DNA of 64,000 nucleotides from an uncultured Coriobacteriaceae bacterium (GCA_902778135.1 CACYWP010000002.1:1-64000), one strand, 5' to 3'; counted from the stretch's first letter, positions 24,270 to 33,177 are shown. Program-made: numbers and translations. Notes: generated by a model not told the origin, from the sequence alone.

Positions 24270-27200
24270 GTGAAACTAGACGCCGAACTGTTCGCCTCGA
24301 TACTGGCAGTTGCCGTCTGTGTCGCGCTTGTGCTTCTCGCCATCCGCTCGAATTGGGAGAGGGAAGAGGAGAGGCGAAGAGCCGAGGAGGAGGCCTTGCA
24401 AAGGGCCGAGGAGGAAGCCCGGCGAAGGGCACGAGAGGAGGCCCAACGAAGGGCTGAGAAGGAGGAGGCGTGGCTCAACGCTAAGAAGAAGCTCGACGCG
24501 CTCTCTTCAGACATCACTGGACTGTACGAGTACATAGAGAGGGTCGCCGCCTTTGAGAGTGGCTATCTCATGAAGAGGGACTGGGACGCCGTTCTCGAGT
24601 CCGCAGCGCCGGTGCTCGAAGGCATCGCGAGCATCCCAGACGAGGTGATCAAGGCGAGTGGACTGGGCCATCAGGTCACGCACATTAAGAATCGCTGCCT
24701 GGACCCAAGGTTCCGAGCGCAAAGGAACGAGGCGTACAAGGCCAGAGAGCTCGTGCTGTGCGACGCGCTGCTCTCCGACATTGATGGCGGGAAGTCGCTC
24801 GACCCCCAGCAGCGAGATGCTATCGTCACCGACGAGTACAGCAACCTCGTAATAGCGGGGGCCGGTAGCGGCAAGACGTCGGTGGTCGTGGGAAAGGTGA
24901 AGTACCTCGTTAAGCGCTGGCACGTCGACCCGTCGGAGATTCTGGTCACCTCGTTCACTCGCGCATCGGTCGACGACCTCAAGGCGCGCATCGAGGCAAG
25001 TGGCGTAAAGGGGGTCGCGGCCAGGACCTTCCACTCACTCGGACTGCGCGTCCTCGGCGACGTCGCCGTGGCACAGGAGAACGCGCTGCAGAGGCACGTC
25101 ACCTCCTACCTCTCGAGACGGCTCGCGTCGCATCCGGACCAAGCTGCGGCTTTCCTCGAGTTCTTCGGCATGTGGAGCCTCGTCCCCGACGAGAGCCCTG
25201 ACTCCAAGGAGGCCGAGGAGAGGGTCAGAATCCTCAAGGCCCAGGATATGCGCACCCTCAAGGGAATGGTGCAGGAGGCGGGTTGCCAAGGCGGCATGGA
25301 CACGATGTTGGGCGAGAGGGTCAAGAGCGTCGAGGAGTTGATGATCGCCAACTTCCTGTTCCTCAACGGGGTCGCCTACGAGTACGAGAGGCCGTATGAT
25401 CACGAGATTCCAACCGAGCTCGCCGACGAAGGTCGCCGTGCCTACCAGCCCGACTTCTACCTCGCAGACTACGACATCTGGCTCGAGCACTTCGGCGTAG
25501 ACGAGCGCGGGCGGGTGCCGTGGATGAAGACGCTCGTCGAGGAGCAGTCGTACATCGACGGGATGGAGTGGAAGCGGCAGGTCCACGCCGCATGCGGCAC
25601 CAAGCTCATCGAGAGCTACAGCTGGTGGAACAAGGACCAGGACCTCCTGAACAGGCTAGAGTCCTTGCTCAGGTCCAACGGGGTCGCGCTCTCCATCAAC
25701 CCTGAGCGCAACGCCGCCATGTGCGGCAACCTGCTGCGCGACGAGAGGCTCTTTCGCTCCATGTCGCAGCTCGTCTCCACCTTCATATCCCTCGTCAAGG
25801 CCTCCAACAGGACCGCCCCCGAGGTGGACGACAAGGCGCGCGAGGCTTACCGGGGCAGCGGCGCCATGTGGCACAGGTACGACCTCTTCGCGAGGTTCGC
25901 CTGGCCCATCATGGAGTCGTACCAGAGGTCGCTCTCCAGCGGGCCGAAGCGGAGGGTGGACTTCGACGACATGATCAACCGCGCCGCAAAGCGCATACGC
26001 AGGGAGGGATACTCGGAGCGGTACCGCTACATCATCGTGGACGAGTACCAGGACATATCCCTCAGCCGCTTCGGCCTGCTCTCCGCCATACGCGACGCTA
26101 CAGGGGCAAAGCTCATGTGCGTCGGCGACGACTGGCAGGCAATCTACCGTTTCGCGGGCAGCGACGTGACCCTCTTCACCAACTTCGGGAAGCTCGTCGG
26201 CTTCCACGAGGAGATGCGCATCGAGAAGACCTACCGCAACTCGCAGGCGCTCGTCGACGTGGCGAGCGCGTTCGTCCTCAAGAACCCCGATCAGCTGCGC
26301 AAGAGGGTCATCTCGATGGCGCCCGCGCAGCAGGGGCCACCTGTGGCAGCCATCTCGCTCACCGACCAGAGGGCCGCCTTCGCCTTCGCGCTCAACGACC
26401 TGCTGGCATCACCGGGGGGTGCGGGCGAGATCAAGGTACTCGGAAGGAACAGGCGCGACCTCGAGCGCATCTTCCCGGACCTTGTGCCAACGGACGGGTT
26501 CAGCTTCCGCGACCCCAAGGCGCACAGCGATGTCGAGGCGAAGTTCGACAAGGTCATCACCTACAGGCCCGACGGCGGCAAGCCCATCGAGCTCGGATAC
26601 ATGACGGTCCACAAGTCAAAGGGCCTCCAGGCGGACAACGTCATCGTGATAGGCCTTATAAACGACCGCTACGGCTTCCCCAACATGGTCGCGGACGATC
26701 CGATACTGGAACTGCTGCTCGCCGACAGCGATCGGTACGACTACGCCGAGGAGCGGCGGCTCCTTTACGTCGCTCTGACGAGGACGAAGAACAGGGTGTG
26801 GCTGGTCACGGGCGACGAGTCCGGCTACCCGGGCGTCTCGACGTTCGTGGACGAGCTGCGACGCGACAACGAGGACGGCACCGCGTTTGCCTTCTACAGC
26901 CAGGAGGCGTCCGACCCGTCCGCGAGGTGCCCGCGCTGCGGCGGCGTTCTCATACGCAGGAGCGGGCCGAGGGGCTACTTCGTCGGATGCAGTGGCTTCC
27001 CCTTCTGTGACAAGACCTACCCCGACGTGAGGATCCTCGAGGACAGGAAGATGTGCCCGGTATGTGGCGGATGGCTCACGAGGAGGACGAGAGGCCGCGA
27101 TGGAGGGGAGTTCTACGGATGCACCAACTACCCGAAGTACTGCACCTACACCATGAACCTCGACGGCACCGGCGGCAGCCAGGGAAGGGTGTCTAGGAGC

Positions 27201-27677
27201 ATTGACCTGCGAGGCGGCGTCACCGGTGGTAGAACCAGCGTCGAGTACCGGCGGACGGGGGTGACCGGGAGGGATGATGTGGCCATGCGACGCCAGCCCC
27301 AGCCGCTCGGGCGCGGAGAGACGGCCCCTAAGGTCAGCTTCGAGTATGACCGGTCGCGTCGGTCGTCACGAGGCGCTCGGAAGCAGGGGGCGCAACCAAC
27401 GTGCCCAAGGTGCGGCTCGCCGATGTCGCTGCGGTCAGGGCCCTACGGGCAGTTCTACGGCTGCACGAGATACCCAACGTGCACGGGGAAGATGGACTAC
27501 AAGGAGCCGAAGGGCGGTGCCAGCCAATCGCGACACCGTAAGACGGGCGGCGAGAAGAGAGCCCCGAAGTGCCCGAAGTGCGGTTCCGAGATGGTCTTGC
27601 GGACGAGCAGGTACGGAAAGTTCTACGGCTGCTCACGATACCCATCGTGCAAAGGCACGAGGGATTACTCCGACTAA
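24270..27677 (+). CDS. Membrane-anchored UvrD/HelIV-like helicase with four topoisomerase zinc ribbons
   Basis: 1135 aa from GTG 24270. A transmembrane helix (LFASILAVAVCVALVLLAI) at about 7-26 is followed by an Arg/Glu coiled coil (28-75). The SF1A helicase has Walker A GAGSGKTS at about 197-204, motif II VDEYQD, and late motifs YMTVHKSKGLQADNVIVI and LLYVALTRTKNRV. The C-terminal 250 residues carry four zf-C4-Topoisom units (CPRCGG...GCSGFPFC; CPVCGG...GCTNYPKYC; CPRCGS...GCTRYPTC; CPKCGS...GCSRYPSC). E. coli helicase IV shares the core but not these ribbons. It is last in the six-gene run, 141 bp behind its neighbour, and may have its own start signal. Membrane anchoring suggests action on DNA or RNA entering the cell. 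Confidence 0.8.
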   Translation: MKLDAELFASILAVAVCVALVLLAIRSNWEREEERRRAEEEALQRAEEEARRRAREEAQRRAEKEEAWLNAKKKLDALSSDITGLYEYIERVAAFESGYLMKRDWDAVLESAAPVLEGIASIPDEVIKASGLGHQVTHIKNRCLDPRFRAQRNEAYKARELVLCDALLSDIDGGKSLDPQQRDAIVTDEYSNLVIAGAGSGKTSVVVGKVKYLVKRWHVDPSEILVTSFTRASVDDLKARIEASGVKGVAARTFHSLGLRVLGDVAVAQENALQRHVTSYLSRRLASHPDQAAAFLEFFGMWSLVPDESPDSKEAEERVRILKAQDMRTLKGMVQEAGCQGGMDTMLGERVKSVEELMIANFLFLNGVAYEYERPYDHEIPTELADEGRRAYQPDFYLADYDIWLEHFGVDERGRVPWMKTLVEEQSYIDGMEWKRQVHAACGTKLIESYSWWNKDQDLLNRLESLLRSNGVALSINPERNAAMCGNLLRDERLFRSMSQLVSTFISLVKASNRTAPEVDDKAREAYRGSGAMWHRYDLFARFAWPIMESYQRSLSSGPKRRVDFDDMINRAAKRIRREGYSERYRYIIVDEYQDISLSRFGLLSAIRDATGAKLMCVGDDWQAIYRFAGSDVTLFTNFGKLVGFHEEMRIEKTYRNSQALVDVASAFVLKNPDQLRKRVISMAPAQQGPPVAAISLTDQRAAFAFALNDLLASPGGAGEIKVLGRNRRDLERIFPDLVPTDGFSFRDPKAHSDVEAKFDKVITYRPDGGKPIELGYMTVHKSKGLQADNVIVIGLINDRYGFPNMVADDPILELLLADSDRYDYAEERRLLYVALTRTKNRVWLVTGDESGYPGVSTFVDELRRDNEDGTAFAFYSQEASDPSARCPRCGGVLIRRSGPRGYFVGCSGFPFCDKTYPDVRILEDRKMCPVCGGWLTRRTRGRDGGEFYGCTNYPKYCTYTMNLDGTGGSQGRVSRSIDLRGGVTGGRTSVEYRRTGVTGRDDVAMRRQPQPLGRGETAPKVSFEYDRSRRSSRGARKQGAQPTCPRCGSPMSLRSGPYGQFYGCTRYPTCTGKMDYKEPKGGASQSRHRKTGGEKRAPKCPKCGSEMVLRTSRYGKFYGCSRYPSCKGTRDYSD

Positions 27678-27766
27678 TGGAGCTATGGGCACTGGCCTAT
27701 ACGGTTCTCAACGTCTGTCCGTCCCCAGGGAACCGAAGGGGATTGGGAGTCCTTGGGAGGGATAAT

Positions 27767-27812
27767 GGCACAGGCCTTCTCCGCCGAACTTGCGACAGAG
27801 AAGGCCCGTGCC
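27767..27812 (+). terminator. Long hairpin downstream of the membrane helicase
   Basis: GGCAC plus GGCCTTCTC pairs with GAGAAGGCC plus GTGCC, separated by a single unpaired base on each arm and a 16-base loop. No U-tract follows, so it may end transcription of the plus-strand cluster, of the minus-strand NHLM locus, or be a different RNA structure. Confidence 0.45.
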
Positions 27813-27841
27813 ATCAGATAAACGTCTTGCCCAACGCGCGT

Positions 27842-27991
27842 CTAGCGATAGTTGAGCTCCCATAGCTGATCGTCAATCAGGAGAAGCGCGCTAATCGTCT
27901 CCTCATTCGAAGCCGCTTCCTCAGGGATGCCATAGACCATGTAGTGAATCTGCCAAACCTGCAACGGGTCGGAAGCAATGCGATCGGACAA
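27842..27991 (-). CDS. Possible 49-aa protein or gene fragment after the NHLM transporters
   Basis: On the minus strand a TTG at 27991 follows GATGAGGG and opens 49 codons, including DPLQVWQIHYMVYGIPEEA and LLLIDDQLWELNYR, to TAG. The composition is protein-like (amphipathic, acidic), and the frame is downstream of and co-oriented with the NHLM ABC genes. No family was recognised. It may be the tail of a deleted gene, since only a stop lies upstream in frame. Confidence 0.3.
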   Translation of the reverse strand: MSDRIASDPLQVWQIHYMVYGIPEEAASNEETISALLLIDDQLWELNYR

Positions 27992-28080
27992 ACCCTCATC
28001 CCGTATCGTAGATCAGACAACAACATCCGGCTCTTCGGAAGGGAGCGCCTCCCGCGCGAGCGCGGTGACCCCGCCCGTCC

Positions 28081-30270
28081 CTACGCCTCGCCCTCCAGCC
28101 GCTGGCGCGCCACGAGCTCGGCAAAGAAGCCGTCCTGGGCCAGCAGCTCCTCGTAGGTCCCGTCCTCGATGATCTTGCCCTTGTCCAGGACGACGATCCG
28201 GTCGCACTGGCGGATGGTGCTCAGGCGGTGGGCGATGACGATGCGCGTGCACCTCATGCGGTCGAGCGCCTCCGACACCTGCCGCTGCGTCAGGTTGTCC
28301 AGCGCCGAGGTGGCCTCGTCGAATATCAGGATCTTCGGCTTGGGCGCCACGGCGCGCGCGATCAGGATGCGCTGCCGCTGCCCGCCCGAGACCCCGCCCT
28401 GGCCCTCGGAGATGACGGTGTGCATGCCCATGGGCATCTGACGGATGTCGTCGGCCAGCCCCGCGATCTCCGCCGCCTCCCAGGCGTCGCTCATCGTCAG
28501 CCAGGGGGCGACGATGGTGATGTTGGAGTAGATGTTGCCGGAGAAGAGCTTGCCGTTCTGCATGACCGTGCCGATGCGGCGGCGCAGGGACTTCAGGTCG
28601 AGGCGCGAGATGTCGCGGCCGTCATAGAACACGGAGCCCTTCTGCGGCGTCTCGAAGCCCAGCATGACGCGCATGAGCGTGGACTTGCCGCAGCCGGTCT
28701 TTCCCACGATGGCCACGTACTCGCCCGGGTGGACCTTCAGCGAGATGTCGTCCAGTACCGCCGGCATGTCCTTGCTGTAGCCGAAGGTGATGTTGTTGAG
28801 CTCGATGTCGCCGGACAGGTGCGTGACGACCTCCTTGTTCTCGGAGATCTCCGGCACGGTCTCCAGCAGGGGCCTCACCATCTCCAGCGTGGGCCCGATC
28901 TGCGCGACGGAGAGGCCGATGCCCGCAAGGGTCAGGAACGCCCCGTTCACCATGCCATACGCGACGTTGAAGGCGTAGTACTCCGCCGCGGAGATGTTGC
29001 CGCGGATGGCGGCGTAGTAGATGACCATCGTCCCGACGAGCGAGACGGCCGTGGTCAGCACCGTGCTGACCTTCAGGAACAGGGGAGGGTTGTACGCCAG
29101 CTCGGCCTGCTTTGCGTACGCCTTCGCCCAGCGGCTGAAGGCCCGCTTCTCGGCCCCGGCCAGGCGGATTTTCTGGATGCCGGAGATCAGGCCATAGCTG
29201 ACGCCGCTCTCCTTGGCTCCCAGCAGCATCTGGCGCTTGGACACGCTCGTCTGCATCAGCACGGAGGCCACCGTGATGAGCAGCGTGAGCAGCGTGACGA
29301 CCAGCGCCGGCACCAGCAGCGCGGGGGTGTAGCGGATGATCTGCCCGATGTAGGCAAGGGAGAACACCGACGAGAGGCCCGTGGTCAGCACCATGCTGAC
29401 CAGCTGGTTCGCGAGCGTGCTGATGGTGCTCACGCGCTCCGAGAGCTCGCCGGCGCTGTAGTCCTTGAAGAAGGCGGCGGGCAGCGAGAGCATCCTCATC
29501 ATGGCGGCCGCCTCGACGTTGACGCTGAGCTTCGTGTTGATGCGCGAGCTGGCCAGGGTGCTGACCACGCCGAACATCAGGGAGCTCACTGACGCGCACA
29601 CGAGGAAGATGCCCGCCCCCAAGAGCATCCGTATGCTGCCCGACTCGAGGACGTCGGAGAACAGCAGGGCGTTCATGCGCGGCAGGATGAAGCCGACCAG
29701 CGTCACGGCGGCCATGGCGGCAACGAGCATCGCCAGGTCCGAAGGCGAGACCTGCTCCACGATGTAGCGCATGAGGTCGGGAATGCCCATCCTCTTCAGC
29801 GGGAAGGGCTTGTAGAAGGCGAGCGCCTCCGTCTCGATCAGGCCCTCGGTCCGTCGGCCGAGGATTACGTTCCTTCCCGTCTTGCGGTCGTAGAAGCGGT
29901 ATCCCGACAGGCCGTGGGGCATCAGCGCCACCACGCTGCCGTCATCCTTGCGGGTTCCCAGCATGGGGCCGACCGCGTCACGGTACCAGCCCCGCTCCAG
30001 CCTGACCGTCCGGCGCATGATGCCGTGAGGTCGCATGAGGTACTCCAGCACCTCGTTCATGTCCTGGATGCCGTCGGGGACCTCGGAGGCCCGCACATGG
30101 TAGAACGCCAGTATCTCGCCGACGGCGTCGGTCGTGACCTCGCGGCTGTCGTTGAGCGCCTGCGACATCCGCCGTCCCATGACTGCCTCGGCGATACTCG
30201 TGAACGAGTCCGCGAAGGCCGCCTCGTCCGCTTGCTTGCGCTGGCGTATCTGCTCGTCAAACCAACCCAC
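28081..30270 (-). CDS. NHLM-type ABC transporter 2 (no peptidase domain)
   Basis: 729 aa. An N-terminal cytoplasmic domain of about 150 residues replaces the C39 peptidase (RRTVRLERGWYRDAVGPML, FYDRKTGRNVILGRR), as in the second ABC protein of NHLM peptide-export systems. Membrane helices span about 190-460. The ATPase has Walker A GKTGCGKST, signature VSGGQRQR and Walker B ILIFDEATSALD. It lies 16 bp behind the peptidase-containing transporter and probably forms a heteromeric exporter or works in sequence with it. No inactivating change was seen. Confidence 0.85.
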   Translation of the reverse strand: MGWFDEQIRQRKQADEAAFADSFTSIAEAVMGRRMSQALNDSREVTTDAVGEILAFYHVRASEVPDGIQDMNEVLEYLMRPHGIMRRTVRLERGWYRDAVGPMLGTRKDDGSVVALMPHGLSGYRFYDRKTGRNVILGRRTEGLIETEALAFYKPFPLKRMGIPDLMRYIVEQVSPSDLAMLVAAMAAVTLVGFILPRMNALLFSDVLESGSIRMLLGAGIFLVCASVSSLMFGVVSTLASSRINTKLSVNVEAAAMMRMLSLPAAFFKDYSAGELSERVSTISTLANQLVSMVLTTGLSSVFSLAYIGQIIRYTPALLVPALVVTLLTLLITVASVLMQTSVSKRQMLLGAKESGVSYGLISGIQKIRLAGAEKRAFSRWAKAYAKQAELAYNPPLFLKVSTVLTTAVSLVGTMVIYYAAIRGNISAAEYYAFNVAYGMVNGAFLTLAGIGLSVAQIGPTLEMVRPLLETVPEISENKEVVTHLSGDIELNNITFGYSKDMPAVLDDISLKVHPGEYVAIVGKTGCGKSTLMRVMLGFETPQKGSVFYDGRDISRLDLKSLRRRIGTVMQNGKLFSGNIYSNITIVAPWLTMSDAWEAAEIAGLADDIRQMPMGMHTVISEGQGGVSGGQRQRILIARAVAPKPKILIFDEATSALDNLTQRQVSEALDRMRCTRIVIAHRLSTIRQCDRIVVLDKGKIIEDGTYEELLAQDGFFAELVARQRLEGEA

Positions 30271-30286
30271 GGTGCATGGCCTCCCC

Positions 30287-32461
30287 TCACTCGTTGCTGA
30301 CGAGCGACTTGTAGGTCCCGTCCAGGGCCATCAGCTCGTCATGGGTTCCGCGCTCGACGACCTTGCCGTGGTCGAGCACGACGATCTCGTCGCAGTCCCT
30401 CACGGTGCTCAGGCGGTGGGCGATGACAATGCAGGTGATGCCGCGCTCGCGGATGGAGTTGACGACCTCGTACTCGGTGCGTGCGTCCAGCGCGGAGGTG
30501 GCCTCGTCCATGATGATCATCGTGGGGTCCTGGGCCAGCACGCGGGCGATCTCGAGGCGCTGCCGCTGCCCGCCGGAGAAGTCCTTGCCCCCCTCGGTGA
30601 TCCTGTAGTGGTAGCCGCCGCGCCGCTTCATGATGTCCTCGTGGATGCTGGCGTCGCGTGCGGCCAGGATCATCTCGAAGTCCTCGATGGACCTGTCCCA
30701 CATCTTGATGTTGCCGGCGATGCTGTCCTCGAACAGGATGATGTCCTGGTCGACGACCGCCACCGACCCCGTGAACACGCTGCGGCTGATCTGGGAGATG
30801 GGCTTCCCGTCGAACAGGATCTCGCCGCTCCATGGCTGGTAGAGCCCGGAGATGAGCTTGGTGAGCGTCGACTTGCCGCAGCCCGAGGCGCCCACGAAGG
30901 CCACGCGCTGGCCCGGCCTCAGCTCGAGGTCGAAGTTCTCGATGAGCGGCTCGCCCAGCCGGGAGTAGCCGAAGGTCACGTCACGCATGCTCAGGGCGCC
31001 CGACAGCTTGTCGTAGCGCTCGGCGTCCGCCGCCTGCTCGAAGACCGGGTCGTCGGGATACTCCATCACGTCCTCGATGCGCTCCATGCTGGTGCGCATC
31101 TCCTGGATCGTCTGTCCGGCGGTTATCAGCTGGCCGGACGGGGCGAGGAACGAGTTCATGAAGCCCTGGAAGGCGAAGATCATGCCCACGGTGAAGCGTC
31201 CCTGCATGGTCAGCCACACGCCCAGCACGAGCACCAGGATGTTCATGATGGAGCTGACGGAACCGGTGATGATGCCCAGCATCTGGTCCTGCCTGTTGTA
31301 GCGCACGTTCTGCGCGCTGACGGCGGCCTGGTGCCCAGCCCACTTCTCGAAGTAGCCGTTCTCGGCCCCGCTGGCCTTGATGGTCTCGATCATGTCCACC
31401 GCGCCGACCGTCGCGGCGGCCAGCTTTCCCTGGTCGCGCATCAGGACGCGGGTGAGGTTGATGCGCTTGTTGGAGACCATTCGCGAGATCGCGGCGTCCA
31501 GCGCCACCGAGAGCAGGCCCACGCAGGTCAGCAGGGGAGAGTAGCGCACCATCACCACGAGGTAGAAGACCATCATGGCGCTGTTGATCGCCAGGGGGGC
31601 GACCGTGTCCACCACGACGCTTGCGACGGATGCGTTCAGGGACATGCGGCTCTGGATGTCGCCCGCCATGCGCTGCGAGAAGAACTCCATCGGCAGGCGC
31701 AGGACCTTCCACATGTAGCTCGCGTTGCCCACGGCGGACAGCTTGCCGTTCATGCGCAGGGAGTAGACCGCCTGGATCCAGGCGACGACGAGCTCCACCA
31801 GGGTGATGGCGCCCAGCCCCAGGAAGAAGGGGAGGACCCATTCGCGGTTGAGCCCGACCAGCAGCTGGTCGAGGAAGACGCGCGAGAAGCCCGCCTTCAC
31901 GATGGACGTCAGCGAGGAGATGATGATGGCGGCCATGACGAAGAGCGTGATGGAGCCCGTTCCGCGCAGCTGCTTCCTCGCAAAGCCCAGCACGCTCTTG
32001 GGCTTGCCGCTCGGCTCGAAGGACTCGCTGGGGTCGAGCATCAGGACGATGCCCGTGAAGGCCTCGTCAAAGCGCTCGCGGCTGACCGCGTAGCTGCCCT
32101 TGGCGGGGTCGTTGAGATAGACCTTGTCCCCGCGGAAGCCGTCGCAGACCACGAAATGGTTGAACTCCCAGTGGATGATGCAGGGGAACTGGCCATCCCT
32201 TGCGAGCTCGTCCGGCTCGTAGCGATAGCCGTTTGCGGTGAGGCCATAGCTGCGGGCCGCCCGCAGGATGTTCCGGGCATTCGATCCATCCCGGCTCACC
32301 CCGCAGTCGGCCCGCACCTGTTCCAGCGGAATCCATTTGTCGTAATACGCCAGGACCATGCACAGGGAGGCGGCACCACACTCCAGTGCCTCCATCTGCA
32401 TCACCACGGGAACCTTTGCCACCCCGCGGTTGATGGGCTTCCTGACCTTACGATTCGCCAT
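30287..32461 (-). CDS. NHLM-type ABC transporter 1 with C39 leader peptidase
   Basis: 724 aa. The N-terminal C39 peptidase carries its complete active site: Gln22, Cys28 (MQMEALECGAASLCMV), His102 (HWEFNHFVV) and Asp118 (LNDPAKG). Membrane helices follow at about 160-430. The ATPase has Walker A GASGCGKST, signature FSGGQRQR and Walker B IIMDEATSALD. It removes the double-glycine leader of the precursor encoded 47 bp upstream and exports the mature part. The pairing with a second ABC protein and an NHLM-type membrane anchor fits the NHLM export family. Confidence 0.9.
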   Translation of the reverse strand: MANRKVRKPINRGVAKVPVVMQMEALECGAASLCMVLAYYDKWIPLEQVRADCGVSRDGSNARNILRAARSYGLTANGYRYEPDELARDGQFPCIIHWEFNHFVVCDGFRGDKVYLNDPAKGSYAVSRERFDEAFTGIVLMLDPSESFEPSGKPKSVLGFARKQLRGTGSITLFVMAAIIISSLTSIVKAGFSRVFLDQLLVGLNREWVLPFFLGLGAITLVELVVAWIQAVYSLRMNGKLSAVGNASYMWKVLRLPMEFFSQRMAGDIQSRMSLNASVASVVVDTVAPLAINSAMMVFYLVVMVRYSPLLTCVGLLSVALDAAISRMVSNKRINLTRVLMRDQGKLAAATVGAVDMIETIKASGAENGYFEKWAGHQAAVSAQNVRYNRQDQMLGIITGSVSSIMNILVLVLGVWLTMQGRFTVGMIFAFQGFMNSFLAPSGQLITAGQTIQEMRTSMERIEDVMEYPDDPVFEQAADAERYDKLSGALSMRDVTFGYSRLGEPLIENFDLELRPGQRVAFVGASGCGKSTLTKLISGLYQPWSGEILFDGKPISQISRSVFTGSVAVVDQDIILFEDSIAGNIKMWDRSIEDFEMILAARDASIHEDIMKRRGGYHYRITEGGKDFSGGQRQRLEIARVLAQDPTMIIMDEATSALDARTEYEVVNSIRERGITCIVIAHRLSTVRDCDEIVVLDHGKVVERGTHDELMALDGTYKSLVSNE

Positions 32462-32508
32462 GCCTTCGCTCGATGGCCCCTACCGCCTTCTTCTTGCTTG
32501 CAGTGCTA

Positions 32509-32808
32509 CTACGCCACGTTGTTGGGGTTGACGTAGCCGTACTTGCCGTTCTTGTAGGCGAAGTACCAGCCCTGCTCCTTGTAGGTCTTGTGCACCAGGA
32601 TGTTGTCACCGTTCTGCCAGCCGATGCCCTGGATGATGGTGCCACCGGGCGTCTTGCGCAGGGTCAGGCAAGCGGTCTCGTCATAGTGAATGACGTTGCA
32701 GACCTTCTTGGTCACGAAGTTCTTGAGGTTGTGGATCTCGTCGGTGCCCGCGCCGCCTGCGACCTCTTCGAGCTGGTCGTCGTTCAGTGCCTGCTTGATC
32801 TCATCCAT
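32509..32808 (-). CDS. Double-glycine precursor with SH3b-like cargo domain
   Basis: 99 aa from ATG 32808, behind AGAAAGGAAA. The leader MDEIKQALNDDQLEEVAGG ends in Gly18-Gly19, with the usual L-x-x-V-x-GG pattern of C39-cleaved leaders. The predicted 80-aa mature protein has Cys37 and Cys47 (KKVCNVIHYDETACL) and then a pattern of bacterial SH3 domains: LTLRKTPGGTIIQGIGW, GDNILVHKTYKEQGWYF and GKYGYVNPNNVA. SH3b domains usually bind cell-wall peptides. No modification enzyme is encoded nearby, so this looks like an unmodified folded protein rather than a classical small bacteriocin. It is located between membrane anchor and peptidase-transporter genes. Confidence 0.8.
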   Translation of the reverse strand: MDEIKQALNDDQLEEVAGGAGTDEIHNLKNFVTKKVCNVIHYDETACLTLRKTPGGTIIQGIGWQNGDNILVHKTYKEQGWYFAYKNGKYGYVNPNNVA

Positions 32809-32955
32809 GTCCGTTTCCTTTCTGTTTGTGGACCGTTTTGCACTGCCCCTTTGGCCGTGTCTGACTTCTAATATACTCAGTCCGCGCTCGCGTCTCACCT
32901 TTCTCAAGACTTTTTTTGAAAGCCAAGGTTTTCTGAACTGGCGCGGCCTGCCAGG

Positions 32956-33177
32956 TCAGTTGGTCACGAAGGAGATGGGGTGCGTCTGCGTGACGCTGCC
33001 GTCCTCGTTCTCGACGGACACCGTGCCCAACACGCCCCATGCCAGCATCCCCACCAGCAGGATCGTCGTGGCCAGCAGCACCAGCCACACCGAGGGGGTG
33101 GCGACCCGGATGTAGTCGTTCAGCTCCTCGGGGGAGTTGATGCGTTCCATGCTCTTGTCGCGAAACAGCTCGCCCAT
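32956..33177 (-). CDS. Truncated NHLM secretion protein (HlyD-like N-terminal anchor only)
   Basis: 73 aa from ATG 33177, behind GGGAGGGAAAG. The N-terminus GELFRDKSMERINSPEELND matches the conserved start of NHLM HlyD-like secretion proteins (LFRxxAL(E/D)RxSSPEQLD), followed by a single transmembrane helix (VWLVLLATTILLVGMLAWGV). Normal family members continue for another 150-250 residues with coiled-coil and lipoyl-like parts; here the protein ends after 20 periplasmic-side residues (ENEDGSVTQTHPISFVTN). The gene has a clean start and stop, and there is no continuation in other frames, so this may be a functional mini-form. It is first in the operon. Confidence 0.7.
   Translation of the reverse strand: MGELFRDKSMERINSPEELNDYIRVATPSVWLVLLATTILLVGMLAWGVLGTVSVENEDGSVTQTHPISFVTN

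Larger units (their letters stand above)
27678..28080. other. Intergenic between defence cluster and NHLM locus
   Basis: About 400 bp holding a strong hairpin (27767-27812) and a short minus-strand frame (27842-27991, described separately). No tRNA or integrase is seen. This is the right edge of the accessory island as far as gene content shows, though no attachment repeat was found. Confidence 0.5.

Noticed and set aside
27678-28080. tRNA gene or attachment site at the right edge of the island
   Set aside because: The hairpin at 27767-27812 does not fit a cloverleaf, and no direct repeat with the left part of the island was found.
28228-29592. 454-codon open frame antisense to NHLM ABC transporter 2
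   Set aside because: Same reason; codon-usage shadow.
30134-32536. 800-codon open frame on the plus strand opposite the C39 ABC transporter
   Set aside because: The opposite strand encodes a complete transporter with all motifs. The long antisense frame is Asp/His/Gly-rich, as produced by high-GC codon usage, and has no domains or ribosome-binding site.
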